Assembly (NCBI RefSeq): GCF_020010905.1
Contig: NZ_JAGJBY010000001.1
Coordinates: 2,748,001 to 2,812,000, forward strand
DNA length: 64,000 nt
Origin: Streptomyces acidiscabies
GTDB lineage: Bacteria; Actinomycetota; Actinomycetes; Streptomycetales; Streptomycetaceae
Reading direction: 5' to 3'
In this document: positions 8,344 to 17,155 of the stretch, piece by piece
How positions within the stretch are numbered: the first letter of the stretch is position 1
Layout of the letters: the number at the start of each line of letters is the position of its first letter
Made by a program: the position numbers and the translations under genes
Notes under the pieces: model-generated
Database searches by the model: none
The model's input: the letters and a program-made list of their open reading frames with translations, nothing else
What the model was told of the DNA's origin: nothing

Positions 8344-9579
8344 GTGAGCCCACGCACACGAACCCTCGACCGAGCCCGCGGTGGCCTCAAAGCGCACCCC
8401 CTCGCCCTCGACGCCGCCCTCGCAGCCGGCGTCCTCGTGTGCATGCTCGCCGGCAGCTTCGTGGAGCCGCATGGCGACCGAGGAGTCAGCTGGGGCGTCA
8501 GCACCCCCGACCCCCTGAGCCTCCTCCTCATGACCCTCGGCGCCATCGCCCTGATCTTCAGGCGCCGCTCCCCGATCAGGGTCCTCGCGGCAACCTCCGG
8601 CGTCTCCCTCACGGAGTGCCTGACGGCCGGCGACCCCAGGGCACCCGTAGTCATGTCAGCGGTGATCGCCCTCTTCACAGTCGCCGCCTCCACAGACCGC
8701 TCGACCACCCTCCGCCTCGGCATCCTCACCGTCACGGTCCTCACCGGCGCCGCGATGCTGGCCGGCCCCCTGCCCTGGTACGCCCAGGAAAACCTCGGCG
8801 TCTTCGCCTGGACCGGCATCGGAGCGACGGCCGGAGACGCCGTACGCAGCAGGCGGGCCATGGTCCAGGCGATCAGGGACCGAGCGGAGAGAGCGGAACG
8901 CACCCGGGAGGAGGAGGCCCGCAGAAGGGTCGCTGAGGAACGCCTGAGGATCGCCCGGGACCTGCACGACGTGGTCGCGCACCACATCGCCCTGGTGAAC
9001 GTCCAGGCAGGAGTAGCAGCACACGTCATGGACAAGCGCCCCGACCAGGCAAAGGAAGCCCTGGCCCACGTCCGTGAGGCAAGCCGCTCGGCGCTGAACG
9101 AACTCCGCGCGACAGTGGGCCTGTTGAGGCAATCCGGCGACCCGGAGGCCCCCACAGAACCGGCCCCCGGCCTGGGCCGCCTGGACGAACTGGCCGACAC
9201 CTTCCGCAACGCAGGCCTCAAGGTCGAGGTAGCAAGAGCGGACCAGGACACCACCCTCCCCGCAGCCGTGGACCTCGCCGCGTACCGAGTAATCCAGGAA
9301 GCCCTGACGAACGTACAGAAACACGCGGGCCCCACCGCAAAGGCGGAAGTCAGCGTCGTACGAGTAGGCCCGAACGTAGAAATCACGGTCCTGGACAACG
9401 GCACACCCCCGGACAACCAACCCGCCGAGACGGGCGGCGGCCACGGCCTCCTCGGCATGAGGGAACGCGTCTCCGCGCTCAGAGGAACCCTCACCACCGG
9501 CCCCCGCTACGGCGGCGGCTTCCGCGTCCATGCGATCCTGCCGGTCAAGACGACCAGCAAGGCGGAGAACTCCCTATGA
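8344..9579 (+). CDS. Two-component sensor histidine kinase (DesK/NarX-like, HisKA_3)
   Basis: 411 residues from GTG 8344. The N-terminal 170 residues hold about five hydrophobic segments, so the sensor is integral to the membrane. A basic, helical linker (RAERAERTREEEARRR) leads to the HisKA_3 dimerisation helix RDLHDVVAHHIALV; phospho-acceptor His is residue 208. The HATPase domain follows with its N-box at YRVIQEALTNVQKHAG, a VLDNGTPPD G1 box and GGGHGLLGMRERV. It overlaps the response-regulator gene by ATGA. The signal is unknown; some enzymes of this class sense membrane or cell-wall state, which would suit the exporter downstream. Confidence 0.9.
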   Translation: MSPRTRTLDRARGGLKAHPLALDAALAAGVLVCMLAGSFVEPHGDRGVSWGVSTPDPLSLLLMTLGAIALIFRRRSPIRVLAATSGVSLTECLTAGDPRAPVVMSAVIALFTVAASTDRSTTLRLGILTVTVLTGAAMLAGPLPWYAQENLGVFAWTGIGATAGDAVRSRRAMVQAIRDRAERAERTREEEARRRVAEERLRIARDLHDVVAHHIALVNVQAGVAAHVMDKRPDQAKEALAHVREASRSALNELRATVGLLRQSGDPEAPTEPAPGLGRLDELADTFRNAGLKVEVARADQDTTLPAAVDLAAYRVIQEALTNVQKHAGPTAKAEVSVVRVGPNVEITVLDNGTPPDNQPAETGGGHGLLGMRERVSALRGTLTTGPRYGGGFRVHAILPVKTTSKAENSL

Positions 9580-10256
9580 CACCGATCCGGGTCCTGCTCG
9601 CCGACGACCAGGCACTGCTCCGCAGCGCGTTCCGCGTGCTCGTGGACTCGGAACCGGACATGCAGGTCGTGGGCGAGGCGTCGGACGGCGCGGAGGCGGT
9701 ACGCCTGGCGAAGGAGGAACGCGCGGACGTCGTCCTGATGGACATCCGCATGCCCGGCACGGACGGCCTCGCGGCGACGAGGATGATCAGCGCCGATCCC
9801 ACGCTCGCACACGTCAGGGTCGTGATACTGACGACCTTCGAGGTGGACGACTACGTCGTGCAGTCCCTCAGGGCGGGCGCCTCAGGCTTCCTCGGCAAGG
9901 GCAGCGAACCGGAGGAACTCCTCAGCGCGATCCGCGTAGCGGCAGGCGGCGAGGCACTCCTCTCCCCGGCCGCGACGAAGGGCCTGATCGCGAGGTTCCT
10001 CGCCCAGGGCGACGACGACCCGGGCGACCCGGTCCGCGCGGCCCGCCTGGAAGCGCTGACCGTCCGAGAGCGCGAGGTCCTGGTCCAGGTCGCCGGAGGC
10101 CACTCGAACGACGAGATCGCCGAGCGGCTCGAAGTCAGCCCGCTGACCGTGAAAACGCACGTCAACCGGGCCATGGCCAAGCTCGGCGCCCGCGACCGCG
10201 CCCAACTCGTCGTCATCGCCTACGAGTCGGGCCTGGTACGCCCAAGGGTGGAGTGA
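9576..10256 (+). CDS. NarL/FixJ (LuxR-type) response regulator
   Basis: 226 residues, the partner of the kinase directly upstream (4-nt overlap). Receiver domain about 1-120: acidic pair in VLLADDQALL, phospho-acceptor Asp 56 in VVLMDIRMPG, Thr in VVILTTFEVDD and Lys in GFLGKGSEPEELL. LuxR helix-turn-helix about 160-225: LTVREREVLVQVAGGHSNDE and LEVSPLTVKTHVNRAMAKLG. It may control the RND exporter 160 bases downstream; no operator could be defined by eye. Confidence 0.93.
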   Translation: MTPIRVLLADDQALLRSAFRVLVDSEPDMQVVGEASDGAEAVRLAKEERADVVLMDIRMPGTDGLAATRMISADPTLAHVRVVILTTFEVDDYVVQSLRAGASGFLGKGSEPEELLSAIRVAAGGEALLSPAATKGLIARFLAQGDDDPGDPVRAARLEALTVREREVLVQVAGGHSNDEIAERLEVSPLTVKTHVNRAMAKLGARDRAQLVVIAYESGLVRPRVE

Positions 10257-10415
10257 CGTTCGTACGGTCGTACTGCGGCCGGAGTATGCGGCGGATAAGG
10301 AACGGGACCTCGGGGCTACAGAACGGCCCCCGGTGATGGACCAGGGTGGGAGTCACCGGCTCCTTGCCACCCACAGGCCCACTTCTGCCGCTCACAGAAG
10401 AGAGAACTCCCGCCC

Positions 10416-13400
10416 ATGTCCTGGCTGTCCAGGTTCAGCCTCGCCCAACGCGCCCTGATCGGGCTGATGTCGCTGGTCGCGCTCGTCTTCGGGCTGATCG
10501 CGATACCCCAGCTCAAACAGCAGCTCCTGCCCACCATCGAACTCCCCATGGTGTCGGTGATCGCGCCGTACCAGGGCGCCTCTCCCGACGTCGTGGAGAA
10601 GCAGGTCGTCGAGCCGATCGAGAACAACCTCGAAGGCGTCGACGGCATCACCGGCGTCACCTCCACCGCGAGCGAGGGCAACGCCGTCATCATGGCGTCC
10701 TTCGACTACGGCAACGACACGAAGCGCATCGTCGCCGACGTCCAGCAGGCCGTGAACCGCGCCCGCGCGGGGCTGCCGGACGCCGTCGACCCGCAGGTCG
10801 TCGCGGGGTCCACGGACGACATCCCGACGGTCGTCCTCGCCGTCACCTCCGCCAAGGACCAGCAGGCCCTCGCCGACCAGCTCGACTCGACGGTGGTCCC
10901 CGCGCTGCGGGACATCGACGGCGTCGGCCAGGTCACCGTGACCGGCGTACGCGACCTGCGGGTCACGATCACGCCGGACGACGCGAAGCTCGCGGCGGCC
11001 GGTCTGAACGTCCAGTCCCTCGCGAAGGCCCTCCAGGCGGGCGGCGTCACGCTGCCGGGCGGCTCCTTCGACGAGGCGGGCGCGAACCGGACGGTCCAGA
11101 TCGGCGGCGGTTATACGTCGGTCCGGCAAATAGCTGATCTGCGTATCCCCGTTCCCGGCAAGGCCCCGGTCAAGGTCGCGGACATCGCTGCCGTCCGCGA
11201 GGCGGAGGCCCCCGCCGACTCCATCACCCGCACCGACGGCAAGCCCAGCCTCGCCGTATCCGTCACGATGGCCCACGACGGCAGCGCGGTCACCGTCTCC
11301 AACGCCGTCGAGGACAAGCTCCCCGCGCTGCGCAAGGACCTCGGCGCCGAGATCACCGTCGTCAGCGACCAGGGTCCGGCCGTCTCCAAGTCCATCAAGG
11401 GCCTGACCACCGAAGGCGGGCTCGGCCTGCTCTTCGCGGTCATCGTGATCCTCGTCTTCCTCGCGTCGATCCGTTCGACGCTGGTCACGGCGGTCTCGAT
11501 CCCGCTGTCCGTGGTGCTCGCGCTGATCGTCCTGTGGACCCGCGACCTGTCGCTCAACATGCTCACGCTCGGCGCGCTGACCATCGCGATCGGCCGGGTC
11601 GTCGACGACTCGATCGTGGTCCTGGAGAACATCAAACGGCACCTCGGCTACGGCGAGGAGCGCCAGACGGCGATCCTGACCGCCGTCCGCGAGGTCGCGG
11701 GCGCGGTGACGTCGTCGACGCTCACCACCGTCGCCGTGTTCCTGCCGATCGGGCTGGTCGGGGGCATGGTCGGCGCACTCTTCGGCTCCTTCAGCCTGAC
11801 GGTGACGGCGGCCCTGCTCGCGTCGCTGCTGGTGTCGCTCACCGTCGTCCCCGTCATGTCGTTCTGGTTCCTGCGCGCCCCCAAGGGCACCCCCGAGGAC
11901 GCGGCCGAGGCGCGCCGCATCGCGGAGGAGAAGGAGGAGAACAGCAGGCTTCAGAAGGCGTACGTCCCTGTCCTGCGGTTCGCGACCCGTCGCCGTCTGA
12001 CGAGCGTGGCCATCGCGGTCGTCGTCCTGCTCGGCACCTTCGGCATGGCGCCGCTGCTCAAGACGAACTTCTTCGACCAGGGCGAGCAGCAAGTCCTCAC
12101 CGTCAAGCAGGAGTTGAAGCCGGGTACGAGCCTGGCGGCCACCGACGCCGAGGCGAAGAAGGTCGAGGCGCTGCTCGCCGACACCGAGGGCGTCAAGGAC
12201 TACCAGGTCACCATCGGGTCCTCCGGGTTCCTTGCGGCGTTCGGCGGCGCGACCGACAGCAACCAGGCGTCGTACCAGGTCATGCTGGAGGACTCCGCGT
12301 CGTACGACACCGTCCAGAAGCGCGTCGAGGACGGCATCAAGAAGCTCGACGGCGCTGGGACGGTCACCGTCTCCGCCGGGGACGGGTTCGGGGCGCAGGA
12401 CCTCAGCGTCGTCGTGAAGGCGTCGGACGGGGACACGCTGCGCACGGCGTCGGAGGAGGTGCGCAAGGCGGTGGCGTCGCTGGACGACGTCACGGACGTC
12501 ACGAGCGACCTCTCGCAGAGCGTGCCGCGGATCTCGGTGAAGGCGAATGCGAAGGCTGCCGCCGCCGGCTTCGACGACCAGTCGCTCGGCATGGCCGTCG
12601 CGCAGGCCGTACGCGGTACGACGGCTGCCAAGGCCGTTCTCGACGACACCGAGCGCGACGTCGTGATCACGTCGGCGAAACCGGCGAAGACGCTGGCGGA
12701 GCTTCGGTCTCTGTCGCTGGGTGCGGTGAAGCTCGGTGACGTGGCGACCGTCCAGGTCGTCGACGGCCCGGTCTCCATGACCCGCATCGACGGCCAGCGC
12801 GCCGCGACGATCACGGCGAAGCCGACCGGCGACAACACGGGCGCGGTCAGCACGGCCCTCCAGTCGAAGATCGACGCCCTGAAGCTCCCCGAGGGCGCCC
12901 GCGCCGAGATCGGCGGAGTCTCCTCCGACCAGGACAGCGCGTTCAAGAACCTCGGTCTGGCGATGCTGGCGGCGATCGCGATCGTCTTCATGCTGCTGGT
13001 GGCGACGTTCCGCTCATTGGTTCAGCCACTGATCCTCTTGGTCTCGATCCCGTTCGCGGCAACGGGAGCGATCGGCCTGCTCCTGATCACCGGCACCCCG
13101 ATGGGAGTCCCGGCGATGATCGGCATGCTGATGCTGATAGGCATCGTGGTCACGAACGCGATCGTCCTGATCGACCTGATCAACCAGTACCGCTCCCAGG
13201 GATACGGCGTGGTCGAGGCGGTAGTAGAGGGTGGCCGCCACCGCCTGCGCCCGATCCTGATGACGGCCCTGGCGACGATCTTCGCCCTACTCCCGATGGC
13301 CCTGGGAGTAACCGGCGAGGGCGGCTTCATCTCACAACCGCTCGCGGTGGTGGTGATCGGCGGCTTGATCACATCGACGCTGCTGACGTTGCTGTTGGTA

Positions 13401-13514
13401 CCGACGCTGTACGCGATGCTCGAACTCCGCAAGGAACGGCGAGCGGCGAAGAAGGCGGCGAAGAACGGTGAAGCGGCGGATCCTGTGAAGGAACCCGAGC
13501 CCGCGGGAGTCTGA
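10416..13514 (+). CDS. RND (AcrB/HAE1-type) efflux transporter permease
   Basis: 1,032 residues, full length for the family. TM1 is at the N-terminus (LAQRALIGLMSLVALVFGLI) followed by the porter-loop signature LPTIELPMVSVIAPYQGASP. TM2-6 lie near residues 330-500, with the proton-relay stretch AIGRVVDDSIVVLENIKRH, and the second six-helix half starts at about 850 with IPFAATGAIGLLLITGTPMG. Two large extracytoplasmic porter loops are present. No membrane-fusion protein or outer-membrane channel gene is adjacent, as expected for a Gram-positive. Substrates are unknown. The two-component pair upstream is the most likely regulator. Confidence 0.92.
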   Translation: MSWLSRFSLAQRALIGLMSLVALVFGLIAIPQLKQQLLPTIELPMVSVIAPYQGASPDVVEKQVVEPIENNLEGVDGITGVTSTASEGNAVIMASFDYGNDTKRIVADVQQAVNRARAGLPDAVDPQVVAGSTDDIPTVVLAVTSAKDQQALADQLDSTVVPALRDIDGVGQVTVTGVRDLRVTITPDDAKLAAAGLNVQSLAKALQAGGVTLPGGSFDEAGANRTVQIGGGYTSVRQIADLRIPVPGKAPVKVADIAAVREAEAPADSITRTDGKPSLAVSVTMAHDGSAVTVSNAVEDKLPALRKDLGAEITVVSDQGPAVSKSIKGLTTEGGLGLLFAVIVILVFLASIRSTLVTAVSIPLSVVLALIVLWTRDLSLNMLTLGALTIAIGRVVDDSIVVLENIKRHLGYGEERQTAILTAVREVAGAVTSSTLTTVAVFLPIGLVGGMVGALFGSFSLTVTAALLASLLVSLTVVPVMSFWFLRAPKGTPEDAAEARRIAEEKEENSRLQKAYVPVLRFATRRRLTSVAIAVVVLLGTFGMAPLLKTNFFDQGEQQVLTVKQELKPGTSLAATDAEAKKVEALLADTEGVKDYQVTIGSSGFLAAFGGATDSNQASYQVMLEDSASYDTVQKRVEDGIKKLDGAGTVTVSAGDGFGAQDLSVVVKASDGDTLRTASEEVRKAVASLDDVTDVTSDLSQSVPRISVKANAKAAAAGFDDQSLGMAVAQAVRGTTAAKAVLDDTERDVVITSAKPAKTLAELRSLSLGAVKLGDVATVQVVDGPVSMTRIDGQRAATITAKPTGDNTGAVSTALQSKIDALKLPEGARAEIGGVSSDQDSAFKNLGLAMLAAIAIVFMLLVATFRSLVQPLILLVSIPFAATGAIGLLLITGTPMGVPAMIGMLMLIGIVVTNAIVLIDLINQYRSQGYGVVEAVVEGGRHRLRPILMTALATIFALLPMALGVTGEGGFISQPLAVVVIGGLITSTLLTLLLVPTLYAMLELRKERRAAKKAAKNGEAADPVKEPEPAGV

Positions 13515-13536
13515 TCGTCTCCCGGTGTCCCCTCCC

Positions 13537-13560
13537 TCACAGGGTTTCCTTATCCTGTGA
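13537..13560. promoter_or_regulatory. Inverted repeat upstream of the Ser/Thr kinase gene
   Basis: TCACAGG, ten bases, then CCTGTGA: a perfect 7-bp inverted repeat between the RND gene stop and the kinase start, 35 bases before GTG 13595. It could be a regulator site or a weak transcript end; nothing distinguishes the two. Confidence 0.4.
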
Positions 13561-13594
13561 CCTGGTACGACTCTGCGGGGGAGGGGAACAAGGC

Positions 13595-15718
13595 GTGGCG
13601 CTGCACGAAGGCGACCCCGAGAAGCTCGGTGAGTACCAGATCGTCGACCGGCTCGGGGCCGGGGGCATGGGCGTCGTCTACCGCGCCCGGTCCCGTTCCG
13701 GGCGTGAAGTCGCCGTCAAGGTCGTCCATAACCAGTACGCCTCCGACGCCGTGTTCCGCGCCAGGTTCCGTCAGGAGATCGCCGCCGCCCGCAAGGTCAG
13801 CGGCGCGTTCACGGCAGCCGTCGTCGATGCGGATCCCGATGCCGGTCGGCCCTGGATGGCGACCCAGTACGTACCCGGCCGTGCTCTGTCCGCCCGCGTG
13901 CGGGACGACGGCCCCCTGCGCGGCACCGAACTCCGGCGGCTCGCGCTCGGGCTCGTGGAGGCGTTGCGGGACATTCACCGGGCCGGAGTCGTGCACCGGG
14001 ACCTGAAGCCCGCGAACGTGCTGATGGCCGACGACGGCCCCCGCGTCATCGACTTCGGCATCTCCCGCGCCGCCGAGAACCAGCAACTCACCGAGACCGG
14101 CCACATGATGGGCACACCCCCGTTCATGTCCCCGGAGCAGCTCACGGACGCGCGCACCGTCGGCCCGGCGTCGGACGTGTTCTCCCTCGCCGCCCTCCTG
14201 ACGTTCGCGGCGACCGGCAAGGGCCCCTTCGACGCGGACAGCCCGTACATCGCGGCGTACCAGGTCCTCACCGACCCCCCGGACCTGTCCGGCGTACCCG
14301 AGGCCCTCCACGGAACCCTGGTCCGCTGCCTGGCGAAGGACCCGGCGGAACGCCCCACCCTCGACGCCCTCGCCCCCATCCTCGCGACGGCGCTGCCGGA
14401 CGAGGACGGTCTGGACGACATGCCGACGGTCCTGCACCGCCCGCTGAATCCGGTACCGACACAGCCCCCGCCACCCCCCGCCAGGAGCCGCAGAACCCCC
14501 CTGCTGGCCGGCATAGCCGGTGCCCTCGCCATCGCGCTCGGCGCCTTCCTGGTCCCGCAGTTCAAGAAGGACGACGCGAAACCGAACCCGTCCCCGTCAC
14601 CGACTCGCTGGGAGGCCGTCCCCACCGGCTGGCGCCCCTGGCAGACGACCGTGTTCGCGACGGCAGCGGCAGGCCTGGCACAGGCGTCGAAGCCGAACAA
14701 CGACGGCTACAAGTACCCGTCCTGCGCCCTGGACACCGGCTCCGTCTACTGCGCGGGCGCCGGCACCTTCCCCGTCCGCATCGACACCGCGACCGGCCGC
14801 ACCCTGTGGCGCATCGACCCCCTGCCCCCCGGCGCCCCGATCGAGGACTACAACGCCGACGTCATCGGCGTACACGACGGCGTCCTCCTAGTGAACGAGT
14901 CGACCGCCAGCGAGGACAGACTCGTCGCGTACGCCACCACCGACGGCGAACGCCTGTGGACCCGCAGCGTCGGCGAGCGGTACGCCCAGCCGACCCTGGT
15001 CGGCGACCTGGTCCTCGTACCGGACGGCGGAACCGTCACGGCCCGCACCCCGAAGGACGGCAAGGCCCGCTGGAGTACGACGCTCCCCTTCGACTACGGC
15101 TGCGATTTCCGCGTCGGCTTCATGGAGTGCACGAACTACCACACAGCGTCCGGCACGGACCGCCAACTCCTCACGCTGGACCCGGCCGACGGCACGACCC
15201 GCCGCCTGAGTTCGGCCCCGCCGGTCAACTCCGAGTACGCCGGTCTCCTCGACGGCCGTCCCGTGTACGTCGCGGTGCGCAAGGACTCCCTCTACGCGAA
15301 GGTCCTGGTCATCGACCTGAAGGCGGACACGGTCCGGACGACGGACCTGGCGGAGCCGCAGGAGGGCGCCGTGGCTCTGGCGCACGGCGCCCTGACGTTC
15401 GCGGCGACGAGCGGCCGGGTGACGGCGGTATCGCCCCTCACCGGCAAGCGCCTCTGGCAGACGGCGACCAGCCTGGAACGCCCCGGAGGAGCCGTCCCCG
15501 ACACCCGCGGCGCCTTCTTCCTCACGACCGCGAGCGGCAGGGCGGCGGCACTGGACGCCCGCACCGGCACGCTCCTGTGGGAGACCCGCCCCCGCGCGAC
15601 CGTCGGGAGCCTGATCTCCGGCATGCCCACCCCCGCGCTGCTCGACAGGGGCGCGCTCCTGGTCGTGACCCCCGAGGGCACCCTCTTCAGCATCGACCCC
15701 GCGCACCCCGGAGCGTGA
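13595..15718 (+). CDS. Membrane Ser/Thr protein kinase with extracellular PQQ-type beta-propeller
   Basis: 707 residues from GTG 13595, with GGGGAGGGG upstream as ribosome site. Kinase domain about 10-270: glycine loop LGAGGMGVVYRA, ATP-anchoring Lys in VAVKVV, catalytic HRDLKPANVL with Asp 136, and DFG in VIDFGISRA. A Pro-rich linker follows, then one membrane helix (about 303-320, LLAGIAGALAIALGAFLV). The outer 380 residues contain repeated W/F-aromatic PQQ-like blades (GRTLWRIDPL, GERLWTRSVG, GKARWSTTLP, GKRLWQTATS, GTLLWETRPR), so an eight-bladed-type propeller probably senses an extracellular ligand. Confidence 0.92.
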   Translation: MALHEGDPEKLGEYQIVDRLGAGGMGVVYRARSRSGREVAVKVVHNQYASDAVFRARFRQEIAAARKVSGAFTAAVVDADPDAGRPWMATQYVPGRALSARVRDDGPLRGTELRRLALGLVEALRDIHRAGVVHRDLKPANVLMADDGPRVIDFGISRAAENQQLTETGHMMGTPPFMSPEQLTDARTVGPASDVFSLAALLTFAATGKGPFDADSPYIAAYQVLTDPPDLSGVPEALHGTLVRCLAKDPAERPTLDALAPILATALPDEDGLDDMPTVLHRPLNPVPTQPPPPPARSRRTPLLAGIAGALAIALGAFLVPQFKKDDAKPNPSPSPTRWEAVPTGWRPWQTTVFATAAAGLAQASKPNNDGYKYPSCALDTGSVYCAGAGTFPVRIDTATGRTLWRIDPLPPGAPIEDYNADVIGVHDGVLLVNESTASEDRLVAYATTDGERLWTRSVGERYAQPTLVGDLVLVPDGGTVTARTPKDGKARWSTTLPFDYGCDFRVGFMECTNYHTASGTDRQLLTLDPADGTTRRLSSAPPVNSEYAGLLDGRPVYVAVRKDSLYAKVLVIDLKADTVRTTDLAEPQEGAVALAHGALTFAATSGRVTAVSPLTGKRLWQTATSLERPGGAVPDTRGAFFLTTASGRAAALDARTGTLLWETRPRATVGSLISGMPTPALLDRGALLVVTPEGTLFSIDPAHPGA

Positions 15719-15911
15719 CCCCACCGGCTGCGGTCCGCTGACCGGAACTAGCCTCAACAGCTCCGCCCGAACATGCCACGCTCATGCGGACAGTCCCGCA
15801 CCACGGGGACCGGGCAGAAGGCTCTGGCGGCAAGCTCGTACCTGATGGTGCCGTCGAGCGACGCCCTGAACCCGCGAGTTCCTCTTTCCGACCAGAAAGC
15901 AGGGTAGTCGC

Positions 15912-16886
15912 ATGGCAAATCTACGCCGCCTGATGACGTCCGCCGCGCTCGCGGCCATGCTCGTCGCCGCACCGGCCCTCGGCCTCTCCGCCCCGGCCAC
16001 GGCAGCCCCCACGAAGACCGCCGCGATCCAGGTCTCCGCGTTCGGCTCCTCCATCGGCTCCGCGAGAAACGCGGACGGCAGACTGGCGCTCTTCGGCACC
16101 AACAGCGCCGACAACATCTGGTACCGCACGCAGACCAGCATCGGCGGTGCGTGGAACGCGTGGACCCAGTTCGACGGCGCGCTCCGCTCGATCGCGGCGG
16201 AGACGAACGCGGACGGCCGGATCGAGGTCTTCGGCGTCAACAGCGCGGGCAATGTGTGGCACCGCTCGCAGGTCACCCCCGGCGGCGCGTGGTCGGCGTG
16301 GGTCCAGTTCGACGGCGCGCTGACATCGATCGCGGCGGCGCGCAACGCGGACGGCCGGTTGCAGATCTTCGGCTCGAACAGCGCGGGTCAGATCTGGACG
16401 AGGACGCAGGCGTCGATCGGGAGTGCTGCCTGGTCGAGTTGGGTCCAGTTGGACGGCGGTCTGGCGCAGGTGGCTGCGGAGACGAACGCGGACGGCAGGA
16501 TCGAGCTGTTCGGCGTCAACAGCGCGGGGAACGTGTGGCACCGGTCGCAGGTGACCCCGGGTGGAGCGTGGTCGGCGTGGGTGCAGTTCGACGGGGCGTT
16601 GGACTCGATCGCGGCGGCGCGCAATGCGGACGGGCGGTTGCAGATCTTCGGTTCGAACAGTGCGGGTCAGGTGTGGACGCGGTCGCAGGTGAGCATTGGC
16701 GGCGCGTGGACGAGTTGGGTGCAGCTTGATGGCGGGCTGACGCAGGTCGCGGCGGAGACGAACGCGGACGGCAGGATCGAGCTGTTCGGCGTCAACAGCG
16801 CCGGGAACGTGTGGCACCGCTCGCAGGCGAGCCCGGGTGGAGCGTGGTCGAGCTGGGTCCAGTTCGACGGCGCGCTGAGGCCGTAG
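15912..16886 (+). CDS. Secreted six-repeat beta-propeller (tectonin/PLL-lectin-like) protein
   Basis: 324 residues. The signal peptide ends near residue 36 (ALGLSAPATAAPTK). The mature part is six repeats of about 46 residues, each with a NADGR turn, FG.NSA, W.R.Q and a final W..W.QFDGAL strand. Repeats alternate between two types: AAETNADGRIE...VNSAGNVWHRSQ (2, 4, 6) and ARNADGRL..FGSNSAGQ.WTR (3, 5, with a divergent 1). This implies duplication of a two-blade unit. Comparable propellers (tectonin, PLL/fucose lectins) bind glycans; that role is inference. It precedes the toxin gene but is separated from it by a terminator. Confidence 0.85.
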   Translation: MANLRRLMTSAALAAMLVAAPALGLSAPATAAPTKTAAIQVSAFGSSIGSARNADGRLALFGTNSADNIWYRTQTSIGGAWNAWTQFDGALRSIAAETNADGRIEVFGVNSAGNVWHRSQVTPGGAWSAWVQFDGALTSIAAARNADGRLQIFGSNSAGQIWTRTQASIGSAAWSSWVQLDGGLAQVAAETNADGRIELFGVNSAGNVWHRSQVTPGGAWSAWVQFDGALDSIAAARNADGRLQIFGSNSAGQVWTRSQVSIGGAWTSWVQLDGGLTQVAAETNADGRIELFGVNSAGNVWHRSQASPGGAWSSWVQFDGALRP

Positions 16887-16893
16887 AGGAAGC

Positions 16894-16920
16894 GGGGCAG
16901 TGCTGTGAGGGCACTGCCCC
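16894..16920 (+). terminator. Hairpin terminator after the beta-propeller gene
   Basis: GGGGCAGTGC and GCACTGCCCC form a perfect 10-bp stem around a 7-base loop, starting 8 bases after the stop codon. The following 235 bases up to the toxin start hold no gene and presumably carry its promoter. Confidence 0.85.
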
Positions 16921-17155
16921 GTGTCCGGCTATGCCTCTCATGGGTGGCACCGGAAATCCCTTGCCCCATAGAACACGTGTGCGTACGCTGAGTCAGCGCT
17001 GAGCGGATCTTGACCAGTTCTGTTCGTGTGTTGGGTAGTTGGCGACCGGGGGGCCGGTGTCGTCGGGGTGGATTCCTTGACGTGATGCCGTGTGTCGTCT
17101 GTCCGTGCCCCTCGTTCGCTTCGTTGTTGTGACGCGATGTGACCGGGGGGTTTCT

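Noticed and set aside
13537..13560. Calling the inverted repeat a terminator of the RND gene
   Set aside because: The 7-bp stem with a 10-base loop and no U-run is weak compared with the other terminators here; kept only as an inverted repeat.
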